DNA from: Rostratula benghalensis
Lineage: Eukaryota > Chordata > Aves > Charadriiformes > Rostratulidae
Assembly: GCA_013399305.1 (NCBI GenBank)
Contig: VXAI01000139.1
Location: forward strand, 606,896-670,895
Length of the DNA stretch: 64,000 nt
Direction: 5' to 3'
Shown in pieces: positions 46,005-59,180 of the stretch. A program made the translations under genes and the position numbers. How positions within the stretch are numbered: the first letter of the stretch is position 1; the number at the start of each line of letters is the position of its first letter. A model generated the notes under the pieces. The model did no database searches. It was not told the origin of the DNA and saw only the letters and a program-made list of their open reading frames with translations.

Positions 46005-48639
46005 GGAGCGGTGTTCACTTTGGTAGTAGCCAGCAGACCTTTCATGAGTCTCAGCAGGGGAAGGAAAAATACTTGAAGTAACTGTAGTCTAAAAAGCAAA
46101 CAAATTTGAACAGGGGAGGTGAGGGTATAGTGGGAACAAGAAAAGCTGTAGCTGATAGTCTCCTGCTAAAGTGCTTGCCCAGATTTATGTGTTCTTTGTC
46201 AGTGGAGCTGCAGGATAGAACGGGGAGTAACATTAATGGAGCTTCATCATGTGTGGGTTTGAGCAGTCAGTGATTGTGTTTGTAGTTCTTTGGCTTCATG
46301 ATGGTTGTTTTTCTCCCCTGGTGGGCAAGTGGCAGGGGGTGTTTGTACAGTATCAGAAAGTGGTAGCATGTATGCAAGACATCTTTGTCCCCTGGCTTGG
46401 GAAGCCCATCCCACAACTTCAAGCTGCAGTGTGTGCAGGTGGATAGAAGGATGAGGAAAAGTCATGCTCCTCCTGAAAGTACTTTGTGTCCTTGGAGTGA
46501 TAAATAAACTTGGGGCCTTTTCAAAGGATAATCGATGTAGTACGGGTGAGTCAGCCTTTTGCACTGAGGGCCAGGTGCTTGACTTATTTTCAGGCTGGCA
46601 TGCTAGGACACACTCTGGCATTCATCACATTTGTAAACACTCCTCAAACTTGAGGAAGACTTGTCTTGCAGCTGTTTTTTCACAATGCTCTTGGAGTGAC
46701 TGTCTTGACACATTTTCCCCAGGTGGCATCAGCAGCCTATGAAATACAGAGGAAGTGTTTCTGCTGTGTAACCTTTACAGCAAGGTGACCTTCAGGAAGG
46801 ACAGCAAGAGTGAGTGTCTTTGTATTTTTGATGCTTTGCCCAAGTATGTAAGCTTTTGACTCCAGAACAGGGAATGAAAGGCTCCGTGTCTTGGACCAGT
46901 CCTTTGGGCAACGCAGTTCCCATTTTTCTGCTGTATGTGAATTTGATGGTTAACAAGACATTCCTGCAAATTAATAAAGGGTAATTTTTTTTTTTTTTTA
47001 GTGGTGGGAAGATCCTTGCTGGTATTGTTGAGTGGAATAGAAGAGAGTTGTAGTCTGTTTTGCTGAGGTTTATGTCAAATTTAGGCTCTCACTTTTCAGA
47101 TTGAGTGTTCAAGTTTCCGTTTTATAATCCATTATTCCTTTATAGCCTTTGCTTTTGAACAAAGACTCAGGAGTCTTTGTAGCACAGAACAAGTGAAAAG
47201 TAGTTCCTGATGAGTGTTCCACAGTGTTTGGTGTAAGGGGAAAATATGGCCTTGCAAAGGTGAACGTTGGGGAGTCCTAGATCCACGCTGTGTTGCTAGA
47301 GAAAGCAAAAACTCTAGCTATATAGGGATTACCCAATACATGTAATAAGCATTTTCTAAGGTGTCTGGATCTGTGTTTTGATTTTTCTTTTGTTCTTTCT
47401 ATGTAGTGCTTTGTTTTTTTCTTTTCTCCAGTAAGCTATTTTCTTGAGGGGTCCTTGCAAACAGTAATGAACAGCTTTTGTTTACTGGTGATAGCTGAGG
47501 GACTGTTCAGATAGATATATGGAATTCAACATGAGACCTCCTTGAATCCCACCAGATATTGAAGTTTTGTTTCCCTTCCTTCCTTGAGACATCTATTCCC
47601 AGAGAGTGAAGAAGCCAGCTTGCCTCTCAAGTAGTGGCTGCCTGAAGGATTAAGATCAATTTCCTTTTTTTCCCCCCAGTAAAAAAGACCTGAATGTGCT
47701 CATATTTTGGCGTACTATGTCTGAGAATGGCTAAGCAACACTTCACAGCTGATACACACATTTTAACTTACCTATAAAGAGGTATTGATTTTTAACATGC
47801 TTCTTAAATGAGAATCTTGGAGATGAAAAAAATGACTTAATTGTATATTGTCAAAATTAAATAACTTATTTTGGTGTGATCTTTAAATGGAGCATTTAGC
47901 TTCATTTTAATCTGGTTTTGCTAAAAGCTGCTGAGTAGAAATCACATGGGATTGTCTTTTGCTGTCCGCTCTTTGCTGTGTAGGTGGGGCATGATGCAGG
48001 TGCTGGTGACAGTTGAGATGGTTGATGTGCCCAGAGTGAGAACTGCTGCCTAGCTAGCAGAACCAAAACATACTGTTATCTTATTAGTGTACTCACATCT
48101 TTGTGTAATTAAGCAGCTTTATTTATGCTGCCTCTACTATACACGTTCCCACAGTTTTAACGCTTCATGATTTAAAGCCTGTGAGAATTTGACAGAGATT
48201 TAATTCCATGGATACAGTCTGGGTAGCAGTTGAATGTGATTGTATCCTTGTGGTTGAGGGTGGCTGCCCTGAAAAATGAGAGTGTGCAAAAATTGGTATT
48301 GTCAAGGTTGTTAGTAACCAGGTAAGAGGGAGTGATGAGCATGAAATACCCCTTTGTCAGGAAGAGTCTTTGTTCCAAGGGAGCACTTTCAGGTAAAAGG
48401 TGAAAATTTATCATCTTAGTATTTGATTGCATTCAATTTATATAAGGCTGGTCAGCGAGGATATTCCTCAAGATGTTTAATAATGCTGATTTCTGGAGTT
48501 CCTGAAGAAAACCCAGTATTTCACAGGTGCCTTAGTTCAATTGCTTGAAAATTTTCCAACCTAGTACTTGGCAGTTTTGGTAGCTATAATATAAATTGCT
48601 ATTCGAGGTGATGTTTTGGAGAAGGCAAATGCAGGAACT

Positions 48640-50208
48640 ATAAGCATAAAGAACTGGCCACTGTAGGAGAAGATCATGTTTGAGACCATCTAAGGAACTC
48701 GAAGATACATAAGTCCATGGGACCTGATGAAGTCCATCCACAGGTCCTGAGGGAGTTGGTGGATGAAGTTGCTAAGCCGCTTTCCATTATATTTGAAAAG
48801 TTGTGGCAGTCTGGTGAAGTTCTTGCTGACTGAAAAAGGGGAAAAGTAATCCCCATTTTCAAAAATGGAAACAAGGAAGACCAGGGAACTACAGGCTGGT
48901 CAGTCTCACCTCTGTGCCTGGCAAGATCATGGAGCAGATCCTTCTGGAATCTCTGCTAAGGTACATGGGAAATAAGGTGATAGCCTGCGTGGCTTCACAA
49001 AGGACAAGTCATGCTTGACAAATCTGGTGGCCTTATATGGTGTTGTCAAAGCATTGGTAGAGGAGGAGAGAGCAACAGACGTCATTTATCTGGACTTAAG
49101 CAAAGTGTTTGGCGCTGTCCCACATCACATCCTGGTCTCAAAATTGGAAAGTCATGGATTCGATGGGTGAACTATTTGGTGAATTGCCTAGGTGGGTGCA
49201 CCAAAGGATTGTGTTCAATGACTCAATGTCCAAGTGAAAGCCAGTGACAAAGTGGCATTCCTCAGGGGTCAATTCTGGGACCAGTGTGTTTAACATACTC
49301 GTTGGAGACACGGACAGTGGGACTGAGTGCACTCGTAGCAAGTTTGTCACCGACACCAAGCTCTGTGGCATGGTTGACAATGCTGGAGGGAAGGGATGCC
49401 ATGCAGAGGGATCTGGACAGGCTTGAGAGGTGGGCCTGTGCAAATGGCATGAAGTTCAGCCAGGCCAACTGCAGGGTCCTGCACCTGTGTCATGGCAATC
49501 CCAAGCATACATACAGGTTGGGATTGAGAGCAGCCCTGAGGAGGACTTGGGGTTGTTGGTGGATAAGAAGCTCAATGTGATCTGTCGATGTATGCCCACA
49601 GCCCAGACAACCAACTGTATCTTTGGCTGCATCAAAATAAGTGTGTCCAACAGGGTGAGGGAGGTGATTTTCCCCCTCTACGCTGGTTTCATGAGAGCCC
49701 ACCTGGAGTACTGTGTCCAGCTCTGGAGTCCTCAGCACAGGAAGGACACAGACCTGTTAGAACAAGTCCAGCAGAGGGCCACAGAAATGATCTGAGGGCT
49801 GGAGCACCTCTGCTATGAAAACAGGCTGAGAGAGTTGGGGCTGTTCAGCCTGGAAAAGGCTTTGGATAGCCTTTCAATACCTAAAAAGGGGGCTTACAGG
49901 AGAGACAGGGAGGGACTCTTTATCACGGAATGTAGCAATAGGATGAGGGGTAATGATTTTAAACAAAGAGGGGAGATTTAGATTAGGTATTAGAAAGAAA
50001 TTCTTTCCTGTGAGGGTGGTGAGACAGTAGAACAGGTTGCCCAGAGAAGCTGTGGATGTGCCATCCCTGGAAGGTGTACAAGGCCAGGCTGGATGGGGCT
50101 TTGAGCAACCTGGTCTAGTGGGAGGTGTCCCTGCCTATGGCAGAAGGGTTGGAACTTGATGATCTTTAAGGTCCCTTCCAACCTGAAGTATTCTATGAAT
50201 CTGTGATT
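48640..50208 (+). mobile_element. Decayed CR1 LINE, RT region to 3' end
   Basis: On the plus strand, the element begins near the CR1 block 'GGCCACTGTAGGAGAAGATC' and passes through the RT-coding blocks (CATAAGTCCATGGGACCTGA; AACTACAGGCTGGTCAGTCT; GGCTTCACAAAGGACAAGTC). It ends in GATGATCTTTAAGGTCCC and the 3' signature ATTCTATGAATCTGTGATT (50189-50207). Stops and frameshifts break the coding region into short frames (49011-49247, 49244-49426, 49284-49580, 49430-49795). The catalytic FADD is changed to FVTD near 49340-49351, so it is dead. Similarity to the copy at 8652-9880 is by family only; the two differ in sequence and age. Confidence 0.93.
49284..49795 (+). pseudogene. CR1 reverse-transcriptase pseudogene fragments
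   Basis: Within the CR1, adjoining frames carry recognisable RT/thumb blocks: [20 protein letters not shown] in one frame and VREVIFPLYAGFMRAHLEYC then VQLWSPQHRKDTDLLEQVQQ in another. The frame changes between them show indels. The catalytic pair is lost (FVTD in place of FADD). No function is expected. Confidence 0.85.
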
Positions 50209-53200
50209 TTGGGGTGGAGTATTTTTTTGAGTTAGTGTATGCATATTTAAACCACCTGAGTCATGTATTTTATTTTTGAATACAAAATGCTTTTAAAGAC
50301 TTAGCATGTTGTGGTAGTGGTGATATGGCACAAAGCATAAGGTGACACATAAAGGCCTCCTAAAAGGATGGAAAAGAAGTGAGAACACTTATGTACGTCC
50401 CTCAGATCACTGAATTAATTTACACATTTATTTCTAGTGACCCTGTCAACCCCTGTTGGCAAGCTAAATAGGGTAGAGCGGTGGTTCCAGTTCTGGGGCT
50501 GACATCCCCTCTGCTCCAGTTAACTACATTGCTGAGGGTAAATGGTAGGGCAGCAGGTAATGGTTATGTTTCCCCAGTACATACAGAGGTGTAATTTTTT
50601 CTGTGTTGGATTCAGTCATCTTTGGTACATGGCTTGATCTTTGTGGGTTTTTTTCATGATCAACTGTAGCATATCTTTTTGCTGGGGAATTTTGTTAGAT
50701 TGGTTAACTTCTGAAACTGTAGTTTTATCTATGAACAGGGGAGTAAAGCCTTACATAGAAAACGTTACCTGTGTAAGTATGTTATAGAATAGTCATGGTC
50801 CTCAGCACACAATGTGTGACACAGCACCGAGCTCATGCTTTTAAATCTGCAAAATTCAAGTTTCACACAACTGTTCTGCAAACTAGTCCCTAAGTACTGG
50901 TGGAAGGAGCCTTATTTGGCCAGCTTATCCCTGTTGGGTATCAAGAACAGTTTGTGCATAAAGCTTGCAGGACTGAGCCCAGTAATTCATAGTAATATAT
51001 AATTTCATAAAATGATGAGAGTAGATAATTCACAGTCTGGAGATTGATTTTTCTAGTAGAGGAGATTTTAATCTTTTGCACATAAGCAGTTTGCTTTGAC
51101 CAGGAAGGTGGTCACTGTTAAATGAGCACCTCCAAAATGGCAGCAATTGGAAGGGTCTCTGTTCTGAAAAAACCCGATCCTTTGTGTTTTGGGGTTTCTT
51201 TACCACGTCTCCCAGTCTGACCATTATGCAATTTGCTAGTGGCTATTGCTTTCTTGGAGGGTCTGCAGAATCAATTAATTTGTAAAACAGATATTTTAAT
51301 TTGGGTGGTTGGGGGAGGTTGGAGAAGAAATCCTGTCATTTTCATGTATAAGCTTACTATTTGAACGAGACTAGAAAAATACACAAAGGGTAAAATTCTC
51401 TGTTCAAATGCTTTGAGTCTTCTTGGAGATATAGGGTATACTTTCCTGATTTGTATTAATTTACTTTACTGGCACTAGGTAATATCAAGCTTTTATTGTG
51501 TGATTTATGTGGATAAGGAAGGTACTATTCACTGGTTCTCTGACCAGGAGCAATGTTCTTTGCCTGTGGCTTTACTACAGCTGTTGTGAGCCTAAATAAA
51601 TGCCACTGTTGAATACATGCCATTTTGAATATAGGCCCTGTATAATTAGGGAATAGTGTGGTGCAAGCATTGTTCAGTGCTTTTCAGCTGAGGCTTGCAT
51701 AAAACAGATATGCTCAAATATTGTCTGGAAGGGAATCATCTGAATCTTGGGCCCATATTTCAATTTCCTTACTTGTTTTCAATGACTCTTTACTTAATCA
51801 GCAGAACAAGTGGACTATGGTGCCATGTAACATTAGGCTGAAGCCTAGGATAATAGTGGATTTTGGTTGGCTGAGTGATATTTAGAGCTCAAGAAAATTT
51901 TGACAACTTCCCCCCCGGCCCAGATAAGATTAATTATGCAGAGATAGAATGAACACAAATATTCTACAAAACGAGTAAGTTAGACCAGTTCTAGAGAGGG
52001 TGGCATGCAGGGTTTATGTTAAAACAGACATTCAGAAGTACTTCTTCCAAGCTATTTCCACACACAAATATCAAGCCACCTATGAACCCCAACAAATCTG
52101 TGCTCCCAGTTTGGTGTTTATGCATGGGAGGAACTCTACATAATGAAGAACAGATTTGTGGATATTTATCTGACTTCAAAATTCTTGACAACAATTCAGT
52201 TGTGATCAGCTTGCCATTGGGGGGGTAAGCTGTGAGTTGTCCTCCCCATATCCTCTGCAGGCTCTCATCCCTGTGTCTGCATCCATGGCTGAGTAACTAC
52301 AGTGGGGGGTCCCAGTTTGTATGGTTTGTGGCATAACAGGTACTGACATAAATACAAACTAGAGTATGACGTATTTTGGCAAGATACATCTTGTTTTGGT
52401 CTTTTTGATCTTCCATTAATACGTATTCTCTTGCTTCTTCCTCCCACATTGTGCAACTGATTCTCCTCATTGTTTTTCCCACTAACAAATATTAAAAGAA
52501 TGAGTATACATCACAAATTTTTATCATGATAAAATTGTTTGAAATGTGCTGCAACTTTGAGAAAATGGTTTGTGTTACATCTTTGAGTAATGTATTTGCT
52601 TGCTTGCAGTACTGTTTGATAACCTGTGAAACTACCCCCAGCTTTACTGAAGTAGGGCTGGGCTTTTTTTTTCCCCCTACAGTCTGTAGGAAGTGGTTGA
52701 GATGCCAGCATAGCTAACAAAGGTCTGAGGTGTCTTCCTTAGTTTTGCTTAATACTTTCATGTAAAAGTAGGTGCATTGAATGTGACCATACAATTTAAC
52801 TTTAAAAAGTTTGCATGATGTTCACGTCTGGTTTAATGTACCAAAATAGCAAATGCTATTTATTTTTAAGCTTGAGGACATTTTTTTTTTTTTAGTTTTT
52901 TTGTAAATGATTCAATGTACAATGCAAACAAACAAACAAAAAAGTTCCCTACCAGGCTTTAAGTGGGTCAGGATCTGCCACCCTTAAAAAGTAAATTGTA
53001 GTCTCACCTGATCAATGGCCAGCATGGGATGGGGGGAGGAAGTTTTGGTGGTTGTGGTTGGTTTTTTTTTTTTTTTCCTTTTTTTAATAAGTCAAGACAT
53101 ACTAGGTTTTGAGATATCCCTGAAATATTTATCATGCTGTGTCCCACCAAGAATGTAATCTTAAGGTCTCCACTGTTTATGAATCACAGTCTATATTTTA

Positions 53201-55129
53201 TCTCATGCTGAGAGAAGCATGATAATGATTGTCTAGGGATTATGTGAAAATGGAGTGAGGAATGACCCTTAAAAACTAGTAGGAAGCAGGAGATTCCCAA
53301 ATGTGACTAGGGAAGTGGGGATGCTGTTAGAATTGCTACTGTTGGGATTTTCTAATGAATGTCTCTTTCACGCTTACACTGGTGAAAATGAAGATTTGTG
53401 CTGGGTTGCAGGGCTTTGTGTGGCCTGTGCCCTCTTCAGGGACAAACGTTCTGCAAATTTCTGTCCAGTCCAACTCATGGCTCTAGAAATGCAAGGAATG
53501 ATCCCGAGCATCCCTTGCACCCCTGTATCTGTGTGTCATTGCACTGAAGTGAACTCTGTCAGTATGCCCTGAATGGTTTGTTAGATTTTTTTTTTTTAAA
53601 TTATACATATCTTGTGCATCAAAGATATTTCCACCCACCCCCCATTTTCAAAAATAGAAATACACAAACCTTTCACTCTTTGCAAGTGGATTTTTCTTTT
53701 TTTTTTTTTTAAGTGCCAGTCTTTCTTTCTAAAAGATACTTGCCCAGGCTTATTTCTTTAAGGATTAAATAACCTGTACTTGGGTAAAAGATGGCAATAA
53801 AATATTGAGTTGGATTTCTTGTTTCTCTTTATTTTGAGATTTCGTAACACTAAATAGCAGAAAGAATTTAGACCCTGCTCTAAAAGGTATTTAAGGACTG
53901 CAGAGAGATCATTCTTCCTTCTTTGACATTCAGCTTTTCAAATTTTAACAGTAAAGGCAACAGATTCAGCAAGTTAGTCTAAATGGTGCTTTAGGGCAGG
54001 AAACAAAGAATGCCCTAATCAATTGAAATTCCAGTAGGGAATTAGGATATGATTTAAAATTATGTACAATAGTCTGGTAAACCAGAGTGCTCTCAACAAC
54101 AAAAATACCACTGAGACCTTTGTATTCAAAGGTTATTGGTGTTTTTGGTCTGTCTCACTGGAAAGGTAGATGCCTTGGGAAGTGGTTTGTTCCCTACAGC
54201 CATATCTGGCTGAAAAAGAGGTGGGAATGATGTTTAGTTATGGCCACCACCTTTGGCTCCACGGAAGTTATTCATCTGAACTTGTTTCCTTTTGAGCTAA
54301 GACAAGATGCACAGAAGTATGCATTGGTTAATATGTACTTCCAGCTGGAAGATTTTTTACATGGTAATAGAATATATCTCCATCTTAAATTTAGGTATTA
54401 AATTACATGTCCCATCTGAAATGAAACAAGCTGAGAATGCTTACACTCTACCTTTCTTCTGTGCTGTTGTAGCAGCTATTAAAAACAAGCAGAATGTTAT
54501 GATCTTACCTTTTCTCTTTTTCCACAAGCGGAAATAATTGATCCAAGTGATTCAAGTTTGGATCACTGAGACACATACATATTATGGCTTATGCCAGATA
54601 AGATAGATTCATATTCTTCTATCAATAATCAACTCATCTGAGTAGTTTACAAAAGACTGCTTAAGTCTGATGGTTATTTCTGTTATGAGCAGAAGGAGCA
54701 GATGCTAGAATATCTGTGCTATGCATATTGTCCTCTAAATTTTTTTTTTCTGTAATCAAAGATGCATGTAATATTTCAGTATCTTCACTAAAATTAGCTT
54801 TTTCCCCCCCCTCTCCTTCTTTGTTTTTCTTCCTGAGTTGTCATTGTCTCAGGATTTTAGAATTTAGAGCATGTAGCTGGGACCATAACTAGGACTGGAG
54901 GCACCTTTTTTGGTTATCAAATCTAGTTAGCTGTTACAGACAACCAGATCATCACATCTTCCCCATGAGCTTATAAAATGTCATTTTGAAACTATTTTTT
55001 GCCCTGGTACTTCTATTCAGTATAGTTTCAAACTCTTACTATTGTGGCTGGTGACAACTACAATTTCTAGTAAAAACTTTTACTCTACTGGTTGAACCCG
55101 TTTGGTTTAGCGTAAGTAGCTTGTTTCTT

Positions 55130-55300
55130 CTGTTTCTCCTCTGATAAGCCAATCTTTCCAGTCTTATGATCATCCTAGTTGCCCTTTTCTGCATTTAGAG
55201 GGTGAGATCATCTGCTTTGAGTGTAAGCAAGCAGAACTGCCCATGTAATTTCATGTGAAGTCGTCTTGCATTCTGCTGGTGATTCTGTCTCTCTGGAAGT
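55130..55300 (-). mobile_element. Possible ancient CR1/L3-type LINE remnant
   Basis: TCCAGTCTTATGATCATCCT and AGTTGCCCTTTTCTGCATTT resemble the reverse complement of an old CR1-type block ('tcttatcattcttgttgcccttctctgaa'). Only a short piece matches. No frame is kept. It could be chance. Confidence 0.3.
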
Positions 55301-58300
55301 AGCAGCTGTTCTCATACATCCTTGGGTTGCATGTGCCTCTTCATGACTGCATCACATCACAGAAGGACTGTGAACTACTACTTAATTGGTGTAGGGTGTC
55401 TTCCTCTCCTTGGTGCTCTTCAAATGATGAGATCCCAATGACTTTGTGACTTGTTTCAAATTCATGAATTTGTTTTCTTCAGTTGTGTTACCTTCTCTTT
55501 CTATTGTGGAAGAACTTGCCTGTAAAGTAATCTTGTATGCTTTGTTTAAAGTACTTTGAAATAATGTGATGTGGTTTTTGTCTCTTATTTTTAGCAATTC
55601 TGAAAAATTCTTCTTATCCTCTGTGTACTGTGCCATCTGTTCTTGTGTTGTAACTGTGCTTCAACTCATTTTTCTAGAGGTGTGTTGATCAAGCAGCATT
55701 TAGGGTACCCTGAAATAATGATGGATACTTTGTGTGTTTATGTTCTCTCTCCTTATACTTTAGAATCAAGCTGAAATATCTGTGTGTGCCATAAAAGTTT
55801 TGTAAGAAGGAAGAGAAGAACAAATTTTAGTAAACAACATTGGATGCTGTTGAATGTTTGGGAAGACAGGAACATCTTTTTATGCTATCCCTGGTAACCT
55901 AGTTCTGAGGTTTTGGTCAAACTGAAAGGACATTTCCAGAGGTCCCTGACCATTCTTGGGCATCTCCACAGGTTTGATTTACTGTGGTTACTTACATGGA
56001 CACTGGTGAGGAGCCCTCGTCCAGGGCAAGTGTTTCCTGTCTTGCCTCAGATTGTACACAGTTTGTAAAGAGTGTGCTGGAATCTGGGGAGGGTCTTTTA
56101 TTGCCAGAGTTTTTGAGGATGTGATCAGCCTAAACTGTGTGTAGATTGTCTGCTGTGGTGCTGTCCTCTTCTCTTGCTTTGCAGCCTATCTGGGCTGATG
56201 CTCATGTTACAGGCACATGGTAGTTTAGGTATCTCCCTTTGTCAAAGTCTTCTCTATCTATGCACAAGTGGAAGCTGCTTGAATGGGACTGTTGTTTGTA
56301 GGATACCTTAAGCCATCTGAAGTCTGCAGGAAGTTTGGCTGTTCAGCTCGTTGGGACCTAGAGTTCACTTGAGGGTTCTCCTACTTACGCTTTCAGAGCA
56401 GACCTGCAAAGCTGTGTAGGTGTGTAGTGGTGTTTACAAAAGTCCCTACCCATGTTGCTGGGCACCTAACTGCTTTGCCCAGTACTAAACACTGTCCCTG
56501 TTCTCTTCATGCTTCAACTTCCCCAATGAATGAGTCTTAAACATGTCTGGCTTTCAAGACTTTCATGATAGTGGTGATAGTGATAGACTTGCTTTGCCAG
56601 GGATTTTATATTGAACAACATCCTACTTTAGTTTTTTCAACCTGGTTGCTCATTCCTACTTTCACTTTCCCCATTGCTGGGTGTTGGTACAAGCATTTCA
56701 ACTACATGGGAGAGTTCATCTGGCTGAGAAAAACCCAGTAAATAGCCACGTGGCTGCACAAATGTTTTTCTGGCCTGTGGGTGAGGACAGCAGAGGAAGG
56801 ACAGTGCATGTAACTGAAGGCAGATTACAGCAGCATCTTTGGCACTGGTGCTGATTTACCATGTAGAAAAGCAATTTTGGTGTTCCTAGGATCTATATAT
56901 AAACTTGAGGTTGTTAGCACTTTTGCTACTTAAGAGAACGGGAGTTGGTGTCTTAACCTTTGAGTTTGGTCACTCATTTCTGCCAAATCATTGTTAAAAA
57001 AAGCCAACAACAAAACCCCCACCAAACAACAAATGGTTGATTTTATTGCATCATAAACCAAGATTTATGCAGGATCTCTCACATAGCCCTTTTCTCACGG
57101 CAAATAGTTCTTTCCAGTCTTTTCAAACCAAGTGATCTTAGCGGTAGAGAGGACAGTTCTTCATTACACATTGCTTTTTGAGAACTGAAGGTGTTTTTAT
57201 AGCTATCCATAATGTGAATGATGTCAATCTGGAGGAGATGATTACTCCAGTAAGCTGGGCTTCTTTCAATTGTTTTTCATCGTGTGCACATGCACCCATT
57301 TGTCTCTCTGTATTTGAATAGTTTTAAGGAAACTGGACTGTGTCCTTTTTTTATGCTGCACGTGAAATACAAGCCTGTGCCCTTGGCAGAAATTTGGTTT
57401 AGCTCCTCCTAAGAGCTGGGTGAGATGAGCCAACATATACAGAACACTCAACAGGTATGTGTGCAAGGGTTGTTAAAGGCCTTGATTTTCAAGAGATTTA
57501 AACACTTGTATGTTTCCCATTGAGACCCAAACCACTGTTGTTTATATGGAACCCATGGTCATAGCCTGGGTCTCTTATGAAGTGGGTAAGACACATCTGT
57601 CTTACATTCTGAGATTAGACATGAAATACAGGAGTGTCTTGTGGCAAGCCCTCAGTAATGTGGTGGGGCTATCCCATCATGCCACAAATAATTTTTTTTT
57701 TTTGTACTGCATAGCAACATTTCCCTGTCTTGCTGCCACATACTGTGCTGCACTGTATAATGTCTAGAACAGAAGGTAGAAGCCTTGTTTCGGATCAATC
57801 AAAAGATTTGTCTTAACTATGTTGGCTCCCCCAAAGTGTTTATTTTTTGTTGCCTGTGTTTTGCTTTTTTCAGTGTGATTCCTGGCATATGCAGGTGTTT
57901 TATAAGACTGAGTAAGTGAATGTTCAAAATACTTGAGTTAGTAAGACCTGTCAGTGCTGGTGGTAGTTCAGCCCATACCACGGCGTATGTCTTTCTCACG
58001 AGGCAACAAATGGATACAGAAGGAGAAGGGGGCAACTTGTCCTGTGTGGAGTTTGTTGTGAGATCTTGAACTTGTTAACAATAAGTATGTTTGTTTTGTG
58101 TGACAATGGGCAATACTGAGCTGGGTCACATCTAAAAACAAGTGCAATTTCTGTATTTTAGGCAGACATGGAAATTTTTGTAATTCTGTCTTTCGTTCAG
58201 GTGTGCTGTAGGCAGCTGCTAATCCTGGTAGCTATGCAGTTTGATGTTTGTTGAGAAACCTGACAACTTGAAAAGGTTCTTATTCAAAGAGAATAAAGGA

Positions 58301-59151
58301 TAATAAAAAGGTTATTTATGTAGTTGAATTATTATTTTAGTGCATGATGGTTTTGCCTAGTAGATTATAATGGATTTGAAGTAGTTGTTCTAGTACATTG
58401 GGTAAATTCTGGGTCAATTTTGGTGTGCCTAGTCATTACAAAAGCACTTATTTTTCAATGCTGTGCAGCTGCTCTTGAAGTGTCAAGAGCTGACCTGTCA
58501 AGTATTGGCCTGTTGTTTGATCAAATTGACATAATTGTGCTATAAGCTATGGGTTTTTTATGATTGTGTGCTTAATTGACAAGGCAGCAGTATCTCATAA
58601 TGAACCACTTCTATTTAAATACTTATAGAAATATTTTCTCTCTGTTACCCAGAGTTGATACTCTAAAAGGTTTAAAATTCTTTTTCCAAGAAAAGTGAAA
58701 AGGCTCATATGTACTGGATAAATGTGAGTTAAGTTTCAGCTTGCTGCAAACTCTCTTGTTAGGTCCAAGCCACTTGAAATGGTTTTGTAATGGAGATGTT
58801 GAAACACAGTGTGTGATGGAAATGTTTCTGTTTACTATTAATTGACTCAGTGTGTCTTGTCTTTTTTTTTTTTCCTTTTTTTCTAAAAATGCCAGTTGTT
58901 CAAGGCTGTAGTTCAACCACTGCCTGGTCTGCTTTTCTGCTGAGTGCAGTGAGATGGACTGGTCTGTATATCCCAGCATGTGCATTGGTGTTTGGAAAAT
59001 AGGGTTAACTGTGGCTGAGTGTCTCCTAAATGTTTGAGATGTCTGGGCTCATTTACCTTCTCATTTCTGCAATAGGGAGCAGAACTTGTCTGACAGAATA
59101 AAAAAAGAAACATAAATGTGTGCGTGCATCCTTTTCCCAAAAGATCTAAAC

Positions 59152-59180
59152 AGTCTGAAAGAAGTCTGAAAGAAGTCTGA
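59152..59180 (+). repeat. Short tandem repeat, 11-bp unit x 2.7
   Basis: AGTCTGAAAGA is repeated at 59152-59162 and 59163-59173, and in part at 59174-59180. It is a local slippage product in MNAT1 intron 1. Confidence 0.9.
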
